DNA of 64,000 nucleotides from Labedaea rhizosphaerae (GTDB taxonomy: Bacteria > Actinomycetota > Actinomycetes > Mycobacteriales > Pseudonocardiaceae): the NCBI RefSeq assembly GCF_004362825.1, contig NZ_SNXZ01000001.1, positions 1,550,001 through 1,614,000 on the forward strand, given 5' to 3'. The position numbers and the translations under genes are program-made. Shown here piece after piece: positions 51,405 through 61,616 of this stretch. Numbering within the stretch: position 1 is the first letter of the stretch; each line of letters opens with the position of its first letter. A model generated the notes under the pieces. The model was not told the origin of the DNA and searched no databases. It saw only the letters and a program-made list of their open reading frames with translations.

Positions 51405-52220
51405 GTGAACCTGGCAACCCTCGAGGTCGACGACGTCCGGCTGGCCGTGCGGAGCTGGGGCGACCCGGCCGCGCCGCCCGTGGTGCTGGTGCACGGCTGG
51501 GGGCAGTCCGGCCGCACCTGGCAGCGGCTGGCCGCCCGGCTGCCCGGCTTCCACGTGATTGCCCCCGACCTGCGCGGGCACGGCGAGTCCGACGCGCCGG
51601 CCACCGGCTACGCCGACCCGGCGGTCTGGGCGGCCGAACTGGCCGCGGTGCTCGAGTTCGCGGGCCGGCCGGCCGTGCTGGTCGGCTGGTCCTACGGCGG
51701 GCTGGTGATCACCGACTACGTGCGCGAACGCGGCACGGCCGGCCTCGCGGGCGTCTGCTTCGCCGGTGCGCTCACCGAGATCGGGCGGGACCGCCCGGGT
51801 GGCCGGACCGGCGCGGTCATGCGGGCCGCGCTGCCCCGCGTGCTGTCCGACGACCCGGCGACCGCCATCCCGGCGCTCACCGAGTTCGTCCAGGGCATGG
51901 GCGTCACCGACGGCGCCGAGGTCCAGCGCATGGTCGGCGAGACGCTCCGGGTGCCGCCCGCTGTCCGCTATGCCCTTTTCAAGCGGGACAGCGGAAGCGC
52001 CGAGGTCCTCGCCCGGATGGACGTCCCGGTCCTGGTCGTGCATGGGACCGACGACGGCGTGGTAGACGCCACCAGTGCCGAGTACACGGCCGGGAAGATT
52101 CCGGGGGCCAAGTTGCGTTGGTTCCCAAAGGCCGGTCATGTGCCGTTCGACGAGCGGGCGGAGGAGTTCTCCGGGGTGCTGGACGAGTTCGCCCGGGAGT
52201 GCCACGCCATGACCGGCTGA
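51405..52220 (+). CDS. Alpha/beta-hydrolase
   Basis: The 271-residue hydrolase has an oxyanion loop [14 protein letters not shown] and a nucleophile elbow [10 protein letters not shown]. The acid lies in [10 protein letters not shown] and the catalytic His in [10 protein letters not shown]. Substrate unknown. GTG start seven bases after the transpeptidase stop; mshA follows within 20 bases, so all three may be co-transcribed. It occupies the slot where mycobacteria carry Rv0485. Confidence 0.85.
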   Translation: MNLATLEVDDVRLAVRSWGDPAAPPVVLVHGWGQSGRTWQRLAARLPGFHVIAPDLRGHGESDAPATGYADPAVWAAELAAVLEFAGRPAVLVGWSYGGLVITDYVRERGTAGLAGVCFAGALTEIGRDRPGGRTGAVMRAALPRVLSDDPATAIPALTEFVQGMGVTDGAEVQRMVGETLRVPPAVRYALFKRDSGSAEVLARMDVPVLVVHGTDDGVVDATSAEYTAGKIPGAKLRWFPKAGHVPFDERAEEFSGVLDEFARECHAMTG

Positions 52221-52239
52221 GCCGGGAAAGGGTGGTTGC

Positions 52240-53541
52240 GTGAGCGAGTCGAGCGGGCCTGTCCAACTGCACCAGCCGCGACGCGTCGCGGTGCTCTCGG
52301 TCCACACCTCGCCACTGGAGCAACCCGGCACCGGGGACGCCGGTGGCATGAACGTCTACATCACCGAGACCGCCACCCGCATGGCCTGCCGCGGCGTCGC
52401 CGTCGAGGTGTTCACCCGCGCCACCCGCTCCCAGCTGCCGCCGGTCGCCGAGCTGGCCCCGGGTGTGCTGGTCCGCCACGTCGCCGCGGGCCCGTTCGAG
52501 GGCCTGGGCAAGGACGAGCTGCCCAGCCAGCTGTGCGCGTTCACCGCGGGCGTGCTGCGGGCCGAGGCGCGCCGCGACCCCGGGCACTACGGGTTGATCC
52601 ACTCGCACTACTGGCTCTCCGGCCAGGTCGGCTGGCTCGCGCGCGAGCGCTGGGGCGTGCCGCTGGTGCACACCGCGCACACGCTGGCCAAGGTCAAGAA
52701 CGCCGCGCTCGCCGAGGGCGACACCCCGGAACCACGGCTGCGGGAGATCGGCGAGCAGCAGGTCGTCGACGAGGCGGACCTGCTCGTCGCCAACACCGCC
52801 GTCGAGTCGGGTGAGCTGATCTCCCGCTACGACGCCGATCCCGGCAAGGTCCGGACCATCGCGCCCGGCGTGGACCTCGTCCGGTTCCGCCCCGGTGACC
52901 AGGTCTCGGCCCGGTTGTCGCTGGGGCTGCCCGTCGACGCGACGATCTTCGCGTTCATCGGCCGGCTCCAGCCGCTCAAGGCACCCGACGTGCTCGTCCG
53001 GGCCGCGGCCGAACTGGTGGACCGCGGCCTGATCCCGCGCGAGAAGCTGGCCGTGGTGATCGCCGGCGGCCCTTCTGGTTCGGGCATGGGCACCCCGGAA
53101 GCGTTGCGGAACCTCGCGGTCCACTTGGGAATCGACGACGTGGTGCGGTTCTTGCCGCCACAGCAAGGCGATGCGCTCGTGGCCCTGTACCGGGCGGCCG
53201 ACGCGGTCGCGGTGCCGAGCCACAACGAGTCGTTCGGGCTGGTCGCGCTGGAGGCGCAGGCCTGCGGGACACCGGTGGTCGCCGCGGCCGTGGGCGGGTT
53301 GCCGGTGGCGGTGCGCGACGGCTCGTCCGGGCTGCTCGTCCCCGGTCACGACCCGGTGGCCTGGGCCGGCGCGTTGAACCAGGTCGCGGCGCCGCAGACG
53401 CGTGGACGGCTGGCGCGGGGCGCGGTCCGGCACGCCGAGGACTTCTCGTGGGAACGCACGACGGACGCGTTGCTGGCCTGCTACGCGCAGGCCGCTGTCG
53501 AATTCCGCCGGGCGAACCTCCCCGCGGAACTGGTTGGCTGA
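52240..53541 (+). CDS. mshA: D-inositol-3-phosphate glycosyltransferase (mycothiol synthesis)
   Basis: This 433-residue GT4 enzyme makes the first committed mycothiol intermediate from UDP-GlcNAc and inositol-3-phosphate. Its signatures are [21 protein letters not shown] (first 20 shown in outline), [32 protein letters not shown] and [23 protein letters not shown] start. Together with the mycothiol-dependent family protein upstream, this shows that the organism uses mycothiol as its main thiol. Confidence 0.95.
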   Translation: MSESSGPVQLHQPRRVAVLSVHTSPLEQPGTGDAGGMNVYITETATRMACRGVAVEVFTRATRSQLPPVAELAPGVLVRHVAAGPFEGLGKDELPSQLCAFTAGVLRAEARRDPGHYGLIHSHYWLSGQVGWLARERWGVPLVHTAHTLAKVKNAALAEGDTPEPRLREIGEQQVVDEADLLVANTAVESGELISRYDADPGKVRTIAPGVDLVRFRPGDQVSARLSLGLPVDATIFAFIGRLQPLKAPDVLVRAAAELVDRGLIPREKLAVVIAGGPSGSGMGTPEALRNLAVHLGIDDVVRFLPPQQGDALVALYRAADAVAVPSHNESFGLVALEAQACGTPVVAAAVGGLPVAVRDGSSGLLVPGHDPVAWAGALNQVAAPQTRGRLARGAVRHAEDFSWERTTDALLACYAQAAVEFRRANLPAELVG

Positions 53542-53546
53542 GGGGC

Positions 53547-54068
53547 GTGGACCCCGAATCCGTCATCAAGGCGTTGCTCGACGAGCAGGAGCTGACGTAC
53601 GAGTGCCCGCAACCGGGGCGCTACTTCGTCACCTTGCGCGGCACCAAGAAGCTGCAGACCAACTGCTGGCTGATGGTGCAGCGGCACGCGCTGGTCGTCG
53701 AGGCCTTCGTGTGCAGGCACCCGGACGAGGCGCACGAGGACGTGTACCGATTCCTGTTGCGCCGCAACGCGAAGCTCTACGGCGTGCACTACACGATCGA
53801 CGACGTCGGCGACATCTACCTGCTGGGCCGGGTGTCGCTGGACGCGGTCACGCCCGACGAGATCGACCGGCTGCTCGGCCAGGTGCTCGAAACAGCGGAC
53901 GGTGACTTCAACACGTTGCTGGAACTCGGTTTCGCGAGTTCGATCCGGCGCGAGTGGCAGTGGCGTGAGGACCGGGGCGAGTCGCTTGCCAACCTGGCGG
54001 CGTTCGAGCACCTGATCCGCCCCAGCCGCGGGCAGGACGGCCCGCGGGTGGGTACGGACGGCGGTTGA
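53547..54068 (+). CDS. YbjN-domain protein (Rv0487-like)
   Basis: The 173-residue YbjN-fold protein has a central LMVQRHALVVEAFVCRHPDE, LLRRNAKLYGVHYTIDDVGD, and a C-terminal helix. YbjN proteins may act as chaperone-like or sensory factors; function unresolved. GTG 53547 lies five bases after the mshA stop, so it is probably co-transcribed. A large hairpin array begins eight bases after its stop. Confidence 0.85.
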   Translation: MDPESVIKALLDEQELTYECPQPGRYFVTLRGTKKLQTNCWLMVQRHALVVEAFVCRHPDEAHEDVYRFLLRRNAKLYGVHYTIDDVGDIYLLGRVSLDAVTPDEIDRLLGQVLETADGDFNTLLELGFASSIRREWQWREDRGESLANLAAFEHLIRPSRGQDGPRVGTDGG

Positions 54069-54076
54069 GCTTTGGT

Positions 54077-54230
54077 GGCTCCGGTGGGCGGGTTCGCGGA
54101 GTGGCTCGAGCGAGGGGGGAGTCGCGAACTCGAGCCACCCCGCGTAAGCCCGCCGAAACGGAGCCCCCGAGCGGGGGGCACCCCGGGGTTCCGGAGGCGG
54201 GGTGCGGCTCGGCAGGGGAGTCGAGCCGCA
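54077..54230. other. Four consecutive GC-rich hairpins
   Basis: Stem 1 is nested: GGCTCCG/CGGAGCC (54077-54083/54159-54165), GGCGGG/CCCGCC (54087-54092/54149-54154), CGCGG/CCGCG (54095-54099/54140-54144), and GTGGCTCGAG/CTCGAGCCAC (54101-54110/54129-54138). Stem 2 is CCCCC/GGGGG (54164-54177). Stem 3 is GCACCCCG/CGGGGTGC (54178-54205). Stem 4 is TGCGGCTCG/CGAGCCGCA (54203-54230). The array may terminate the mshA-ybjN transcript or be a structured RNA. Confidence 0.8.
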
Positions 54231-54495
54231 TCTGTGCTCGGTGGTGAACCGGGGAGTGCGTGGGAGCCGGTCCTCCTGAGCGGTGCCAACTTGTCAGAAG
54301 GTGCGCCCGGACCACAAGACCATTGGTTACGCCAACCGAGCGAAGTAGCTGTAAGTGAGTAACTATTCGGTTACGAGCTGAACTGGAAAGTCAACCAACC
54401 GTGGCTTTGGCTACGCACCGTTTAACAAAATTCATCAATTCGGGTGACGCCGTGCCCTGATGGGCCACTCGACGCGGTCGTGGCAGGCTCTGGTC
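54231..54495 (+). promoter_or_regulatory. AT-richer region upstream of gpm
   Basis: No gene. The region is less GC-rich, especially 54315-54445. It contains short repeated motifs (GTTAC near 54325 and 54369; CCAACCG near 54332 and 54396) and an AT island (TTTAACAAAATTC at 54421). It must contain the gpm promoter, but I cannot assign hexamers with confidence. Confidence 0.4.
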
Positions 54496-55236
54496 ATGGC
54501 GATGGGAACCCTGGTCTTGCTCCGCCACGGCGAGAGCGTGTGGAACGCGGAGAACCTGTTCACCGGGTGGGTGGACGTGGCCCTGTCGGAGAAGGGCGCC
54601 GTCGAGGCGCGCCGCGGCGGCGAACTGCTCGCCGCGGCCGGGCTGCTGCCCGACGTGCTGCACACGTCGGTGCTGCGGCGCGCGATCCAGACGGCGAACC
54701 TGGCCCTGGACGTCGCGGACCGGCACTGGATCCCGGTCCGCCGCGACTGGCGGTTGAACGAACGCCACTACGGTGCGTTGCAGGGCAAGAACAAGAAGCA
54801 GACTCTCGAGGAATTCGGCGAGGAGCAGTTCATGCTCTGGCGCCGCTCCTACGACGTCCCGCCGCCGCCGATCGAACTCGGCAGCGAGTTCAGCCAGGAC
54901 GGCGACGCGCGCTACGCCGGGATCGACGCGCCGCGGACCGAGTGCCTCAAGGACGTGGTCGCCCGGCTGCTGCCGTACTGGGAGTCGGCGATCGTGCCGG
55001 ACCTGCGGGCGGGCAAGACCGTGCTGGTGGCCGCGCACGGGAACTCGTTGCGCGCCTTGGTCAAGCACCTGGACAACATCTCGGGCGCGGACATCGCCGG
55101 GCTGAACATCCCGACCGGGATCCCGCTGCGCTACGACCTGGACGACGACCTGGCGCCACTGAAGGCCGGCGGCGAGTACCTGGACCCGGAAGAGGCCGCC
55201 AAGGCCGCCGCCGCGGTGGCCAACCAGGGCCGCTGA
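54496..55236 (+). CDS. gpmA: Phosphoglycerate mutase (2,3-BPG-dependent)
   Basis: The 246-residue glycolytic enzyme interconverts 3- and 2-phosphoglycerate. It has the phosphohistidine motif [24 protein letters not shown] and the second histidine in [13 protein letters not shown] 54496 gives the standard length; ATG 54502 and 54460 are in frame. It precedes senX3-regX3 as in mycobacteria, with two genes inserted between. Confidence 0.94.
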   Translation: MAMGTLVLLRHGESVWNAENLFTGWVDVALSEKGAVEARRGGELLAAAGLLPDVLHTSVLRRAIQTANLALDVADRHWIPVRRDWRLNERHYGALQGKNKKQTLEEFGEEQFMLWRRSYDVPPPPIELGSEFSQDGDARYAGIDAPRTECLKDVVARLLPYWESAIVPDLRAGKTVLVAAHGNSLRALVKHLDNISGADIAGLNIPTGIPLRYDLDDDLAPLKAGGEYLDPEEAAKAAAAVANQGR

Positions 55237-55246
55237 CCCCGCTGGA

Positions 55247-55299
55247 GCCCTGAATGTCCCATTCGAGACGCTCAGCGCCCTCAATGGGACATTCAGGGC
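55247..55299. repeat. 53-bp intergenic palindromic repeat, copy 2
   Basis: The arms GCCCTGAATGTCCCATT and AATGGGACATTCAGGGC form a perfect 17-bp stem around a 19-base loop that itself contains CGCTCAGCG. About 44 of 53 bases match copy 1 at 4881. It lies between the convergent gpm and LuxR-type genes, 10 bp and 3 bp from their stops. A bidirectional terminator role is likely. Confidence 0.85.
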
Positions 55300-55301
55300 C
55301 T

Positions 55302-55961
55302 TTAGATCAGGCCGAGTTCGCGGGCCTTGACGCCGGCCTGGAAGCGGGAGCCGGCCCCGAGTGCGGCCATCAGTTCCGCGACCCGGCGCCGGTAGGTCCG
55401 CACCGAGAGCCCGAGCGTGCGGGCGGCTGTCTCGTCCTTGCAGCCCGACGCCAGCACCTCCAGGATCCGCGGCGCCATCTCCCGCAGCTCCGCCACCCGC
55501 CGGTCCCATGTGGACAGCGGGGTCGCCGACCGCCAGGCCGCCGCGTACAGGGAGCTCACGCCCTGGACCACCTCGGGCACCGTCACCACGCTGTAGCTGC
55601 GCACGCCGTGCGACAGGTCGCCGGCCAGGATGGCGATCCGGCCGTCGATGACGATCGTCTCGTTGAGTTCGTCGGGCGTGATCCGGACGTCGCCGCCCGC
55701 GCTCTGGACGGCGTTCGCGTACCGGGCGCACAACGGGTCCAGCAGGATTCCGGAGCGGTAGAGCTTGCGCACGACCAGGCCCTCGGCGATCCGGGGCGCC
55801 AGCGACTGCGGCCCCTGGACGGACCCGGTGCGGATGCCCCAGGTGTGCAAGTCGTTGGCAGCGCAGGAGATTTCGGTTTTCGCGGTGGTGAACAGGTGCG
55901 CGATCCGCGGGTGGATCTCGGCCTCGCCGCGGACGACCGCGATGGTCTCGGTGTTCGGCAT
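55302..55961 (-). CDS. LuxR-type regulator with TrmB-like sensor domain
   Basis: The 219-residue protein has an N-terminal segment resembling TrmB/PLD-like sensor domains (IAHLFTTAKTEISCAANDLH, VVRKLYRSGILLDP). A C-terminal LuxR HTH follows (GCKDETAARTLGLSVRTYRR). It is divergent from an aldo/keto reductase across 87 bp and may regulate it. ATG 55961 is the first good start. Confidence 0.78.
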   Translation of the reverse strand: MPNTETIAVVRGEAEIHPRIAHLFTTAKTEISCAANDLHTWGIRTGSVQGPQSLAPRIAEGLVVRKLYRSGILLDPLCARYANAVQSAGGDVRITPDELNETIVIDGRIAILAGDLSHGVRSYSVVTVPEVVQGVSSLYAAAWRSATPLSTWDRRVAELREMAPRILEVLASGCKDETAARTLGLSVRTYRRRVAELMAALGAGSRFQAGVKARELGLI

Positions 55962-56048
55962 CGGTTCCAGTCTGTTCCCGGTCGGCGCCGATTGACAACT
56001 TCTTGCCAGATCGAGCGGGCCACCGCCCGCCGGAGCAGATTGGTTCCC

Positions 56049-56894
56049 ATGACGATCACCAAGGACGGACGGCTCGGCGACGCGGCCGTCACCAGGATGG
56101 GCTACGGCGCGATGCAGCTCGCGGGACCCGGCGTGTTCGGGCCGCCCGCGGATCCCGACGAGTGCCGCGCGGTGCTGCGCCGGGTCGTCGAGCTGGGCAT
56201 CAACCACATCGACACGTCCGACTTCTACGGCCCCTACGTGGTCAACGAGCTGATCGCCGAGGCCCTGCACCCCTACCCCGAGGACCTGGTCCTGGTCACC
56301 AAGGTCGGCGCCCGGCGCGACGAGCAGGGTGGCTGGCCGCCCGCGCGCTCGCCGCAGGAGCTGCGCACCCAGGTCCACGAGAACCTGCAGCGGCTCAAGG
56401 TCGACCGCCTCGACGTCGTGAACTACCGCATCGGCGGGATCCACGGGCCCGAGGAGGAACCGCTCGACGACGGGTTCGCCGCGCTCGCCGAACTGCGTGA
56501 GCAGGGGCTGATCAAGGACCTCGGCCTCTCCAACGTGACGATCGCCCAGCTGCACGCGGCGCAGGAGATCGCGCCGGTGGTGTGCGTGCAGAACGCGTTC
56601 AACGCCGCCGACCAGAGCGACGCCCCGATGCTCGCGGAGTGCGAGCGCCAGGGCATCGCCTACGTGCCGTTCTTCCCGCTCGGCGGGTTCACGCCGCTGC
56701 AGGAGCAGGTCCTGCACGACGTCGCGGCCCGGCACGGCGCGACCGATCGCCAGGTGGCGCTCGCGTGGCTGCTGCACCGCTCGCCCGCGATCCTGCTCAT
56801 CCCGGGTACCTCGTCGCGCGCGCACCTCGAGCAGAACGTCGCCGCCGGTGAACTGAAGCTGACCGAACAGGACATGGCAGACCTCGCGAAGTGA
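56049..56894 (+). CDS. Aldo/keto reductase
   Basis: The 281-residue TIM-barrel oxidoreductase has the AKR signature GINHIDTSDFYGPYVVNE with the catalytic Asp/Tyr pair, VLVTKVGARR with the Lys, and a C-terminal IPGTSSRAHLEQNV NADPH-binding segment. Substrate unknown. ATG 56049. Likely controlled by the divergent LuxR-type gene. Confidence 0.87.
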   Translation: MTITKDGRLGDAAVTRMGYGAMQLAGPGVFGPPADPDECRAVLRRVVELGINHIDTSDFYGPYVVNELIAEALHPYPEDLVLVTKVGARRDEQGGWPPARSPQELRTQVHENLQRLKVDRLDVVNYRIGGIHGPEEEPLDDGFAALAELREQGLIKDLGLSNVTIAQLHAAQEIAPVVCVQNAFNAADQSDAPMLAECERQGIAYVPFFPLGGFTPLQEQVLHDVAARHGATDRQVALAWLLHRSPAILLIPGTSSRAHLEQNVAAGELKLTEQDMADLAK

Positions 56895-57024
56895 CCCGAA
56901 TGGACACGATCGGGTGAACGCGATCTGACCAGGCGGGGAACAACCGCGCCGTGAGTGTCGGCCCTGTCACGACGCACCCGTCTTGGCTGGTGGAAAGGGG
57001 CTACCGGCTGCTTACGATGCGGTT

Positions 57025-58215
57025 GTGACCGCTGCGGCCTGGATCCTGCTGCTGGCCGGCGTGTTGTTGGCGGGCGGTGTTGCCGGTTTCGTCGTCGGGC
57101 GGGCCCGGCGCGCCGCGGCCACGCGCCGGCCGGTCGGTCCCACCGTCGCCGCCCTCGTCTCCAGGGTGACCCACTCCTCGCACTCGGGCATCGTCGTGCT
57201 GAACCACTTCGGCGACGTCGTGCTGCACAACCCGCGGGCGATCGAGCTCGGCCTGGTGCGCAACCACCAGGTCGACCCGCGCGCCCGCAAGGCCGCGGAG
57301 CTCGCCCGCGAGACCGGCGACCCGGTCGAGATCGACCTGTCCCCGCTGGAGGGGCGCACCGGGCGCGGCCCGACCGCCGTGCTCGGTGAGGTCCGGCTGC
57401 TCGGCGACGGGTTCACCGTCGTCGACGCGGCCGACGAGTCCGACGCGGTGCGGCTCGAGGCGACCCGCCGCGACTTCGTGGCCAACGTCAGCCACGAGCT
57501 GAAGACCCCGGTTGGCGCGATGGCGCTGCTGGCCGAGGCCCTGCTCGACGCCGTGGACGACCCGGACGAGGTCGACCGGTTCGCCAACAAGATCCTGCGC
57601 GAGGCGACCCGGCTCGGCACGCTGGTGACCGAGCTGATCGCGTTGTCCCGGCTGCAAGGCGCCGAGCGGCTGCCGGAGTTGCACGTCGTCGAGGTCGACA
57701 AGGTCGTCGCCGACGCGCTGAGCCGCACGCAGGCCGCCGCCGAGTCCGCGGGCATCGACATCGCCACCGACGGCCCGAGCGGGCTGCTCGTGCTCGGCGA
57801 CCGGACGCTGCTGGTGACGGCTCTGTCGAACCTGCTGGACAACGCGATCGCGTACTCCTCGCCCGGCAGCCCGGTCTCGGTGAGCAGGCGGCTCGCCGGT
57901 GGGTACGCCGAGATCGCGGTGACCGACCGCGGCATCGGCATCGCGCCCGAGGAGCAGCAACGGGTGTTCGAGCGCTTCTACCGGGTCGACAAGGCCCGTT
58001 CGCGCGCCACCGGCGGGACCGGGCTCGGCCTGGCCATCGTCAAGCACGTCGCCGCCAACCACGGCGGCGAGGTCAAGCTGTGGAGCAAACCGGGGACGGG
58101 CTCCACCTTCACCCTGCGCGTCCCCGCCCAGCCGGCCGAGCCGACCACCGAACCGGCCGCCACCCGATCCGACACACCGACACCGGTCGGTTCTGAGCAC
58201 GGAGGAGCCTTGTGA
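57025..58215 (+). CDS. senX3: Sensor histidine kinase SenX3
   Basis: The 396-residue kinase has an N-terminal membrane helix (residues ~5-28) and a PAS-like segment ([19 protein letters not shown]). The HisKA domain has His157 in [13 protein letters not shown]. The HATPase_c domain has [22 protein letters not shown] and [11 protein letters not shown]. It phosphorylates RegX3 and, in mycobacteria, controls phosphate starvation together with Pst. GTG 57025 sits about 7 bp from a TACGAT -10-like sequence. Its TGA overlaps the regX3 GTG. Confidence 0.93.
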   Translation: MTAAAWILLLAGVLLAGGVAGFVVGRARRAAATRRPVGPTVAALVSRVTHSSHSGIVVLNHFGDVVLHNPRAIELGLVRNHQVDPRARKAAELARETGDPVEIDLSPLEGRTGRGPTAVLGEVRLLGDGFTVVDAADESDAVRLEATRRDFVANVSHELKTPVGAMALLAEALLDAVDDPDEVDRFANKILREATRLGTLVTELIALSRLQGAERLPELHVVEVDKVVADALSRTQAAAESAGIDIATDGPSGLLVLGDRTLLVTALSNLLDNAIAYSSPGSPVSVSRRLAGGYAEIAVTDRGIGIAPEEQQRVFERFYRVDKARSRATGGTGLGLAIVKHVAANHGGEVKLWSKPGTGSTFTLRVPAQPAEPTTEPAATRSDTPTPVGSEHGGAL

Positions 58216-58895
58216 CACGGGTGCTTATCGTCGAGGACGAGGAGTCGTTCGCCGACCCGCTGGCCTTCCTGCTGCGCAAGGAGGGGTTCACGGCGGCCAT
58301 CGCCGAGACCGGCCAGCAGGCGCTGGACGAGTTCGACCGCAACGGCGCCGACATCGTGCTGCTCGACCTCATGCTGCCCGGGATGAGCGGCACCGATGTG
58401 TGCAAGGCCCTGCGCCAGCGCTCCTCGGTCCCGGTGATCATGGTGACCGCACGGGACAGCGAGATCGACAAGGTGGTCGGGCTCGAGCTCGGCGCCGACG
58501 ACTACGTGACCAAGCCCTACTCCGCCCGCGAGCTGATCGCCCGCGTGCGTGCGGTCCTGCGCCGGGGCGGGGACGCCGACGGCGACCTGCAGCCGCAGGT
58601 GCTCGCCGGCGGCCCGGTCCGGATGGACGTCGAGCGGCACGTGGTGACCGTCGACGGGCGCGAGACACCGTTGCCGCTCAAGGAGTTCGACCTGCTCGAG
58701 TACCTGTTGCGCAACGTCGGGCGGGTGCTCACCCGGGGGCAGTTGATCGACCGGGTGTGGGGCGCGGACTACGTCGGCGACACCAAGACGCTGGACGTCC
58801 ACGTCAAGCGGCTGCGCTCGAAGATCGAGCAGGACCCGGCCTCGCCGCGACACCTGGTGACCGTCCGCGGGCTGGGCTACAAGTTCGAATCGTGA
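58212..58895 (+). CDS. regX3: OmpR-family response regulator RegX3
   Basis: The 227-residue regulator has a receiver domain with Asp52 (VLLDLMLPG), MVTARD and Lys101 in YVTKPY. The C-terminal winged helix covers residues ~130-225 ([32 protein letters not shown]). It activates phosphate-scavenging genes in mycobacteria. It is co-translated with senX3 through a GTGA overlap. Confidence 0.94.
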   Translation: MTRVLIVEDEESFADPLAFLLRKEGFTAAIAETGQQALDEFDRNGADIVLLDLMLPGMSGTDVCKALRQRSSVPVIMVTARDSEIDKVVGLELGADDYVTKPYSARELIARVRAVLRRGGDADGDLQPQVLAGGPVRMDVERHVVTVDGRETPLPLKEFDLLEYLLRNVGRVLTRGQLIDRVWGADYVGDTKTLDVHVKRLRSKIEQDPASPRHLVTVRGLGYKFES

Positions 58896-58950
58896 GCGCT
58901 GCCGACCGTGGGCGTGGCCGGGCCGTGATCTAGCGGTAACCTTTCCCGCC

Positions 58951-59907
58951 GTGCGCCTAGGGGTGCTTGACGTCGGTTCCAACACCGTCCACCTGCTCGT
59001 GGTGGACGCACATCGTGGTGCCCACCCGACGCCCATGCGGTCGGAGAAGTCGGTGCTGCGCCTGGCCGAGCGGCTCACGCCGTCCGGGCAGCTGTCCCCG
59101 GTCGGGGCGGACGAGCTGGTCCGGGCGATCGCCGAGGCCCGCAAGTCGGCCAAGCGGCTGGGTTGCGAAGAGCTGATGGCCTTCGCCACCTCGGCCGTGC
59201 GCGAGGCAAGCAACAGCGCCGAGGTGCTGGCCCGGGTCCAGGCCGAGACCGGCGTGGAGCTGCGGGTGCTGACCGGCGAGGACGAGGCACGCCTGACGTT
59301 CCTGGCCGCGCGCCGGTGGCTGGGCTGGTCGGCCGGGCGGCTGCTGGTCGTGGACATCGGCGGCGGCTCGCTGGAGATCGCCGCCGGCCGCGACGAGAGC
59401 CCCGACTTCGCGACGTCGCTGCCGCTGGGGGCCGGGCGGCTGACCCGCACGCGGTTCAGCTCGGACCCGCCGCCGCGCGACGAGATCGACGCGCTGCGGA
59501 CGTGGCTCGACGAGCAGCTCGCGCCGGTTGCGAGCAAGCTGCTCGAAGCGGGGGAACCGGATCGGGTGGTCGCCACCTCGAAGACGTTCCGCTCGCTCGC
59601 CCGCCTGACCGGTGCCGCGCCGTCGTCGGCTGGACCGATGGTCCACCGGGTCCTGACCGACGTCGGGTTGCGTCAGCTGCTGGCGTTCATCAGCCGGATG
59701 AGCGCCGCCGACCTCGCCGAGCTGGAAGGTGTGAGCCCCAGCCGCTCGCACCAGCTGGTGGCGGGTGCACTCGTGGCGCAGGCGATGCTCAGCGCCCTGG
59801 GGCGCTCGGAACTGGAGATATGCCCGTGGGCACTGCGCGAGGGTGTGATCCTGGGCCGGCTGGACCGGACGAACGGCACCGACCAGACTACGGCGATGGT
59901 TCGATGA
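58951..59907 (+). CDS. ppx: Ppx/GppA-family exopolyphosphatase (Rv0496-like)
   Basis: The 318-residue ASKHA-fold phosphatase has [44 protein letters not shown] and [10 protein letters not shown]. It degrades polyphosphate or ppGpp-family nucleotides. Its place 55 bp after regX3 matches M. tuberculosis ppx1 and links phosphate sensing with polyphosphate turnover. GTG start. Confidence 0.9.
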   Translation: MRLGVLDVGSNTVHLLVVDAHRGAHPTPMRSEKSVLRLAERLTPSGQLSPVGADELVRAIAEARKSAKRLGCEELMAFATSAVREASNSAEVLARVQAETGVELRVLTGEDEARLTFLAARRWLGWSAGRLLVVDIGGGSLEIAAGRDESPDFATSLPLGAGRLTRTRFSSDPPPRDEIDALRTWLDEQLAPVASKLLEAGEPDRVVATSKTFRSLARLTGAAPSSAGPMVHRVLTDVGLRQLLAFISRMSAADLAELEGVSPSRSHQLVAGALVAQAMLSALGRSELEICPWALREGVILGRLDRTNGTDQTTAMVR

Positions 59908-59915
59908 CCCCGGCG

Positions 59916-59926
59916 GTAGTGGCAAC
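59916..59926 (+). promoter_or_regulatory. Shared 11-mer upstream of the Rv0497-like gene
   Basis: GTAGTGGCAAC lies 64 bp before the start at 59990. An identical 11-mer lies 58 bp before proDH at 62408. An inverted repeat, TACCCGT/ACGGGTA, follows at 59941-59963. Could be a promoter motif; no sigma consensus matched. Confidence 0.35.
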
Positions 59927-59989
59927 CAAGCCGTCCGGAATACCCGTGGAGACTGGACGGGTACTCGGGCACAGGGCACGGTGGAGTTG

Positions 59990-61609
59990 ATGAGTCGAGA
60001 ACGCGGATCGGACGAGCGGGGCCAGCAGCGCACCGTCGCCGAGCTGCTCGCCCAGTACGGCGACAGCGCGAGCGGCAATGCGCCCAGGCGGCGTCGCCGT
60101 CGTGCCGACGACCCGTCGGACACCGCCCCGCAGGCGATCATCGACCGGGTCGTGTCCGAGAGCGGGCAGATGCGGGCCATCCGGGACGAACCCGAGGGCA
60201 CGCACGGGCACCCCGGCACCACTGGCCCCACCGGTCACTCATCCCGCCCGGAGCAGGGCCCCGGCCAGCACAGCGGGTACCGCCCGCAGCAGCGGCCGCC
60301 CCAGTCCCCGCCACCCCAGTCCCCGCCGACTCCGCCGCCCGCCGACCGCTCCGGTCCGACGCGGACGGCGATGCCGCCGATGCCGCCGCCGACGGGCTCC
60401 TCGCCCTCGATGCCGTCGATCCCCTCGATGCCGCCTGCGTCGGCCTCTCGACCCGCCATGCCGCCGGTGCCGCCGGCCGCGCCGCCGGCGCCCCCCGGGT
60501 TCGGCGGGCGTCGTGGCGGCCCGCAATCGTCACAGTCCTCGCAGAGCTCGGGCCCGATCCCGGTCCCGCCGCCCCCGGGCCGTCCCGGTGGTCGCGGGAT
60601 CGGTGGCGACAGCCGCACGGACCTCGGGCGCCAGGACTTCGGCCGCGGTGGCCCGTCCTCCGGGCCGATCCCCACCGGCTCGATGCCGCCAGGCGGCCCG
60701 CCGCCGAACGACCTGCCCTCCCGCCGGAACATGCCGCCGCAAGGCCGGCCCGGCGCGGTGGCGTCGCGCCTGGACGGCGGTCCGCCGCCCGGTCTGCCCG
60801 CCGGCCCGCCGCCGGAGCCGATGACCGAGCAGCTGCCCAAGGTGCCGGAAGGCCAGCCGGGCGCGTACGAACCCGACGAGCCGCCCCAGGCCGGGCTCGG
60901 TGGCAGCGGTCCACGTCGCCGTCCGGGGCTGCCCAGGCGTGGCGGTCGCCCCGGCTTCCCGCCCGGACCCCCCGGCGCTGTGCCCCCCGGTGCGGTGCCG
61001 CCCGGTGCCGGGCCGGCCGGCACGCAGTCGCAGGCCATGCCGGTGCCGCCGCTGGACGCGTCGCCCACGGGCAACCGCATGCCGCCCGCCGGCCCGCCGG
61101 ACCGCTTCCCGTACGGCGGCCCGGACACGACCGTGTCCCATCCCGCCGGTCCTGGCCCGGTCGGCCCGCCCGGCACCGACGAGCCGGACGACTTCGACGC
61201 GTTCGGCGCCGACGACTACGACGACGACTACGACGGCTACGACGACCCCGACCCGCGCGACCGGCGCCACCTGGACGACCTCGACGAGCTGGACGACCTC
61301 GACGAGCTCGACGACATCGAGGACGAGGACTACGACAAGCCGCGGTCCCCGGCCCGCGAGTGGCTGCTCATGGGCGCGCAGCTCGCCGGCGGCGTGCTCG
61401 GTGGCGCCGCGATCTGGCTGGCGTTCAACTGGCTCTGGGGCGTGCTCCCGGCCGCCGCGCTGGTCGTGGCCATCCTGGTCACGGTCGGGCTGGTGCTCGT
61501 CGTGCGGAAGATCCGCCGCGCGGAGGACCTGCAGACCACGGTGCTCGCGGTGCTCGTCGGCCTGATCGTCACGGTCTCGCCCGCGGCGTTGCTGCTGCTC
61601 AAGCGCTGA
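59990..61609 (+). CDS. Proline-rich, acidic membrane protein (Rv0497-like)
   Basis: The 539-residue protein has a basic N-terminus (RRRRRRADD near residue 30). A ~300-residue Pro/Gly/Met-rich disordered region follows, then a strongly acidic stretch near 390-440 ([27 protein letters not shown]). Three C-terminal transmembrane helices complete it ([60 protein letters not shown]). It occupies the Rv0497 position. ATG 59990 follows GGTGGAG. The repeats make the length likely to vary among relatives. Confidence 0.8.
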   Translation: MSRERGSDERGQQRTVAELLAQYGDSASGNAPRRRRRRADDPSDTAPQAIIDRVVSESGQMRAIRDEPEGTHGHPGTTGPTGHSSRPEQGPGQHSGYRPQQRPPQSPPPQSPPTPPPADRSGPTRTAMPPMPPPTGSSPSMPSIPSMPPASASRPAMPPVPPAAPPAPPGFGGRRGGPQSSQSSQSSGPIPVPPPPGRPGGRGIGGDSRTDLGRQDFGRGGPSSGPIPTGSMPPGGPPPNDLPSRRNMPPQGRPGAVASRLDGGPPPGLPAGPPPEPMTEQLPKVPEGQPGAYEPDEPPQAGLGGSGPRRRPGLPRRGGRPGFPPGPPGAVPPGAVPPGAGPAGTQSQAMPVPPLDASPTGNRMPPAGPPDRFPYGGPDTTVSHPAGPGPVGPPGTDEPDDFDAFGADDYDDDYDGYDDPDPRDRRHLDDLDELDDLDELDDIEDEDYDKPRSPAREWLLMGAQLAGGVLGGAAIWLAFNWLWGVLPAAALVVAILVTVGLVLVVRKIRRAEDLQTTVLAVLVGLIVTVSPAALLLLKR

Positions 61610-61616
61610 GCCGCGG

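Noticed and set aside
56895-57024. PHO/RegX3 box upstream of senX3
   Set aside because: GGTGAAC occurs once (near 56912) but without the second direct or inverted half-site needed for a convincing box.
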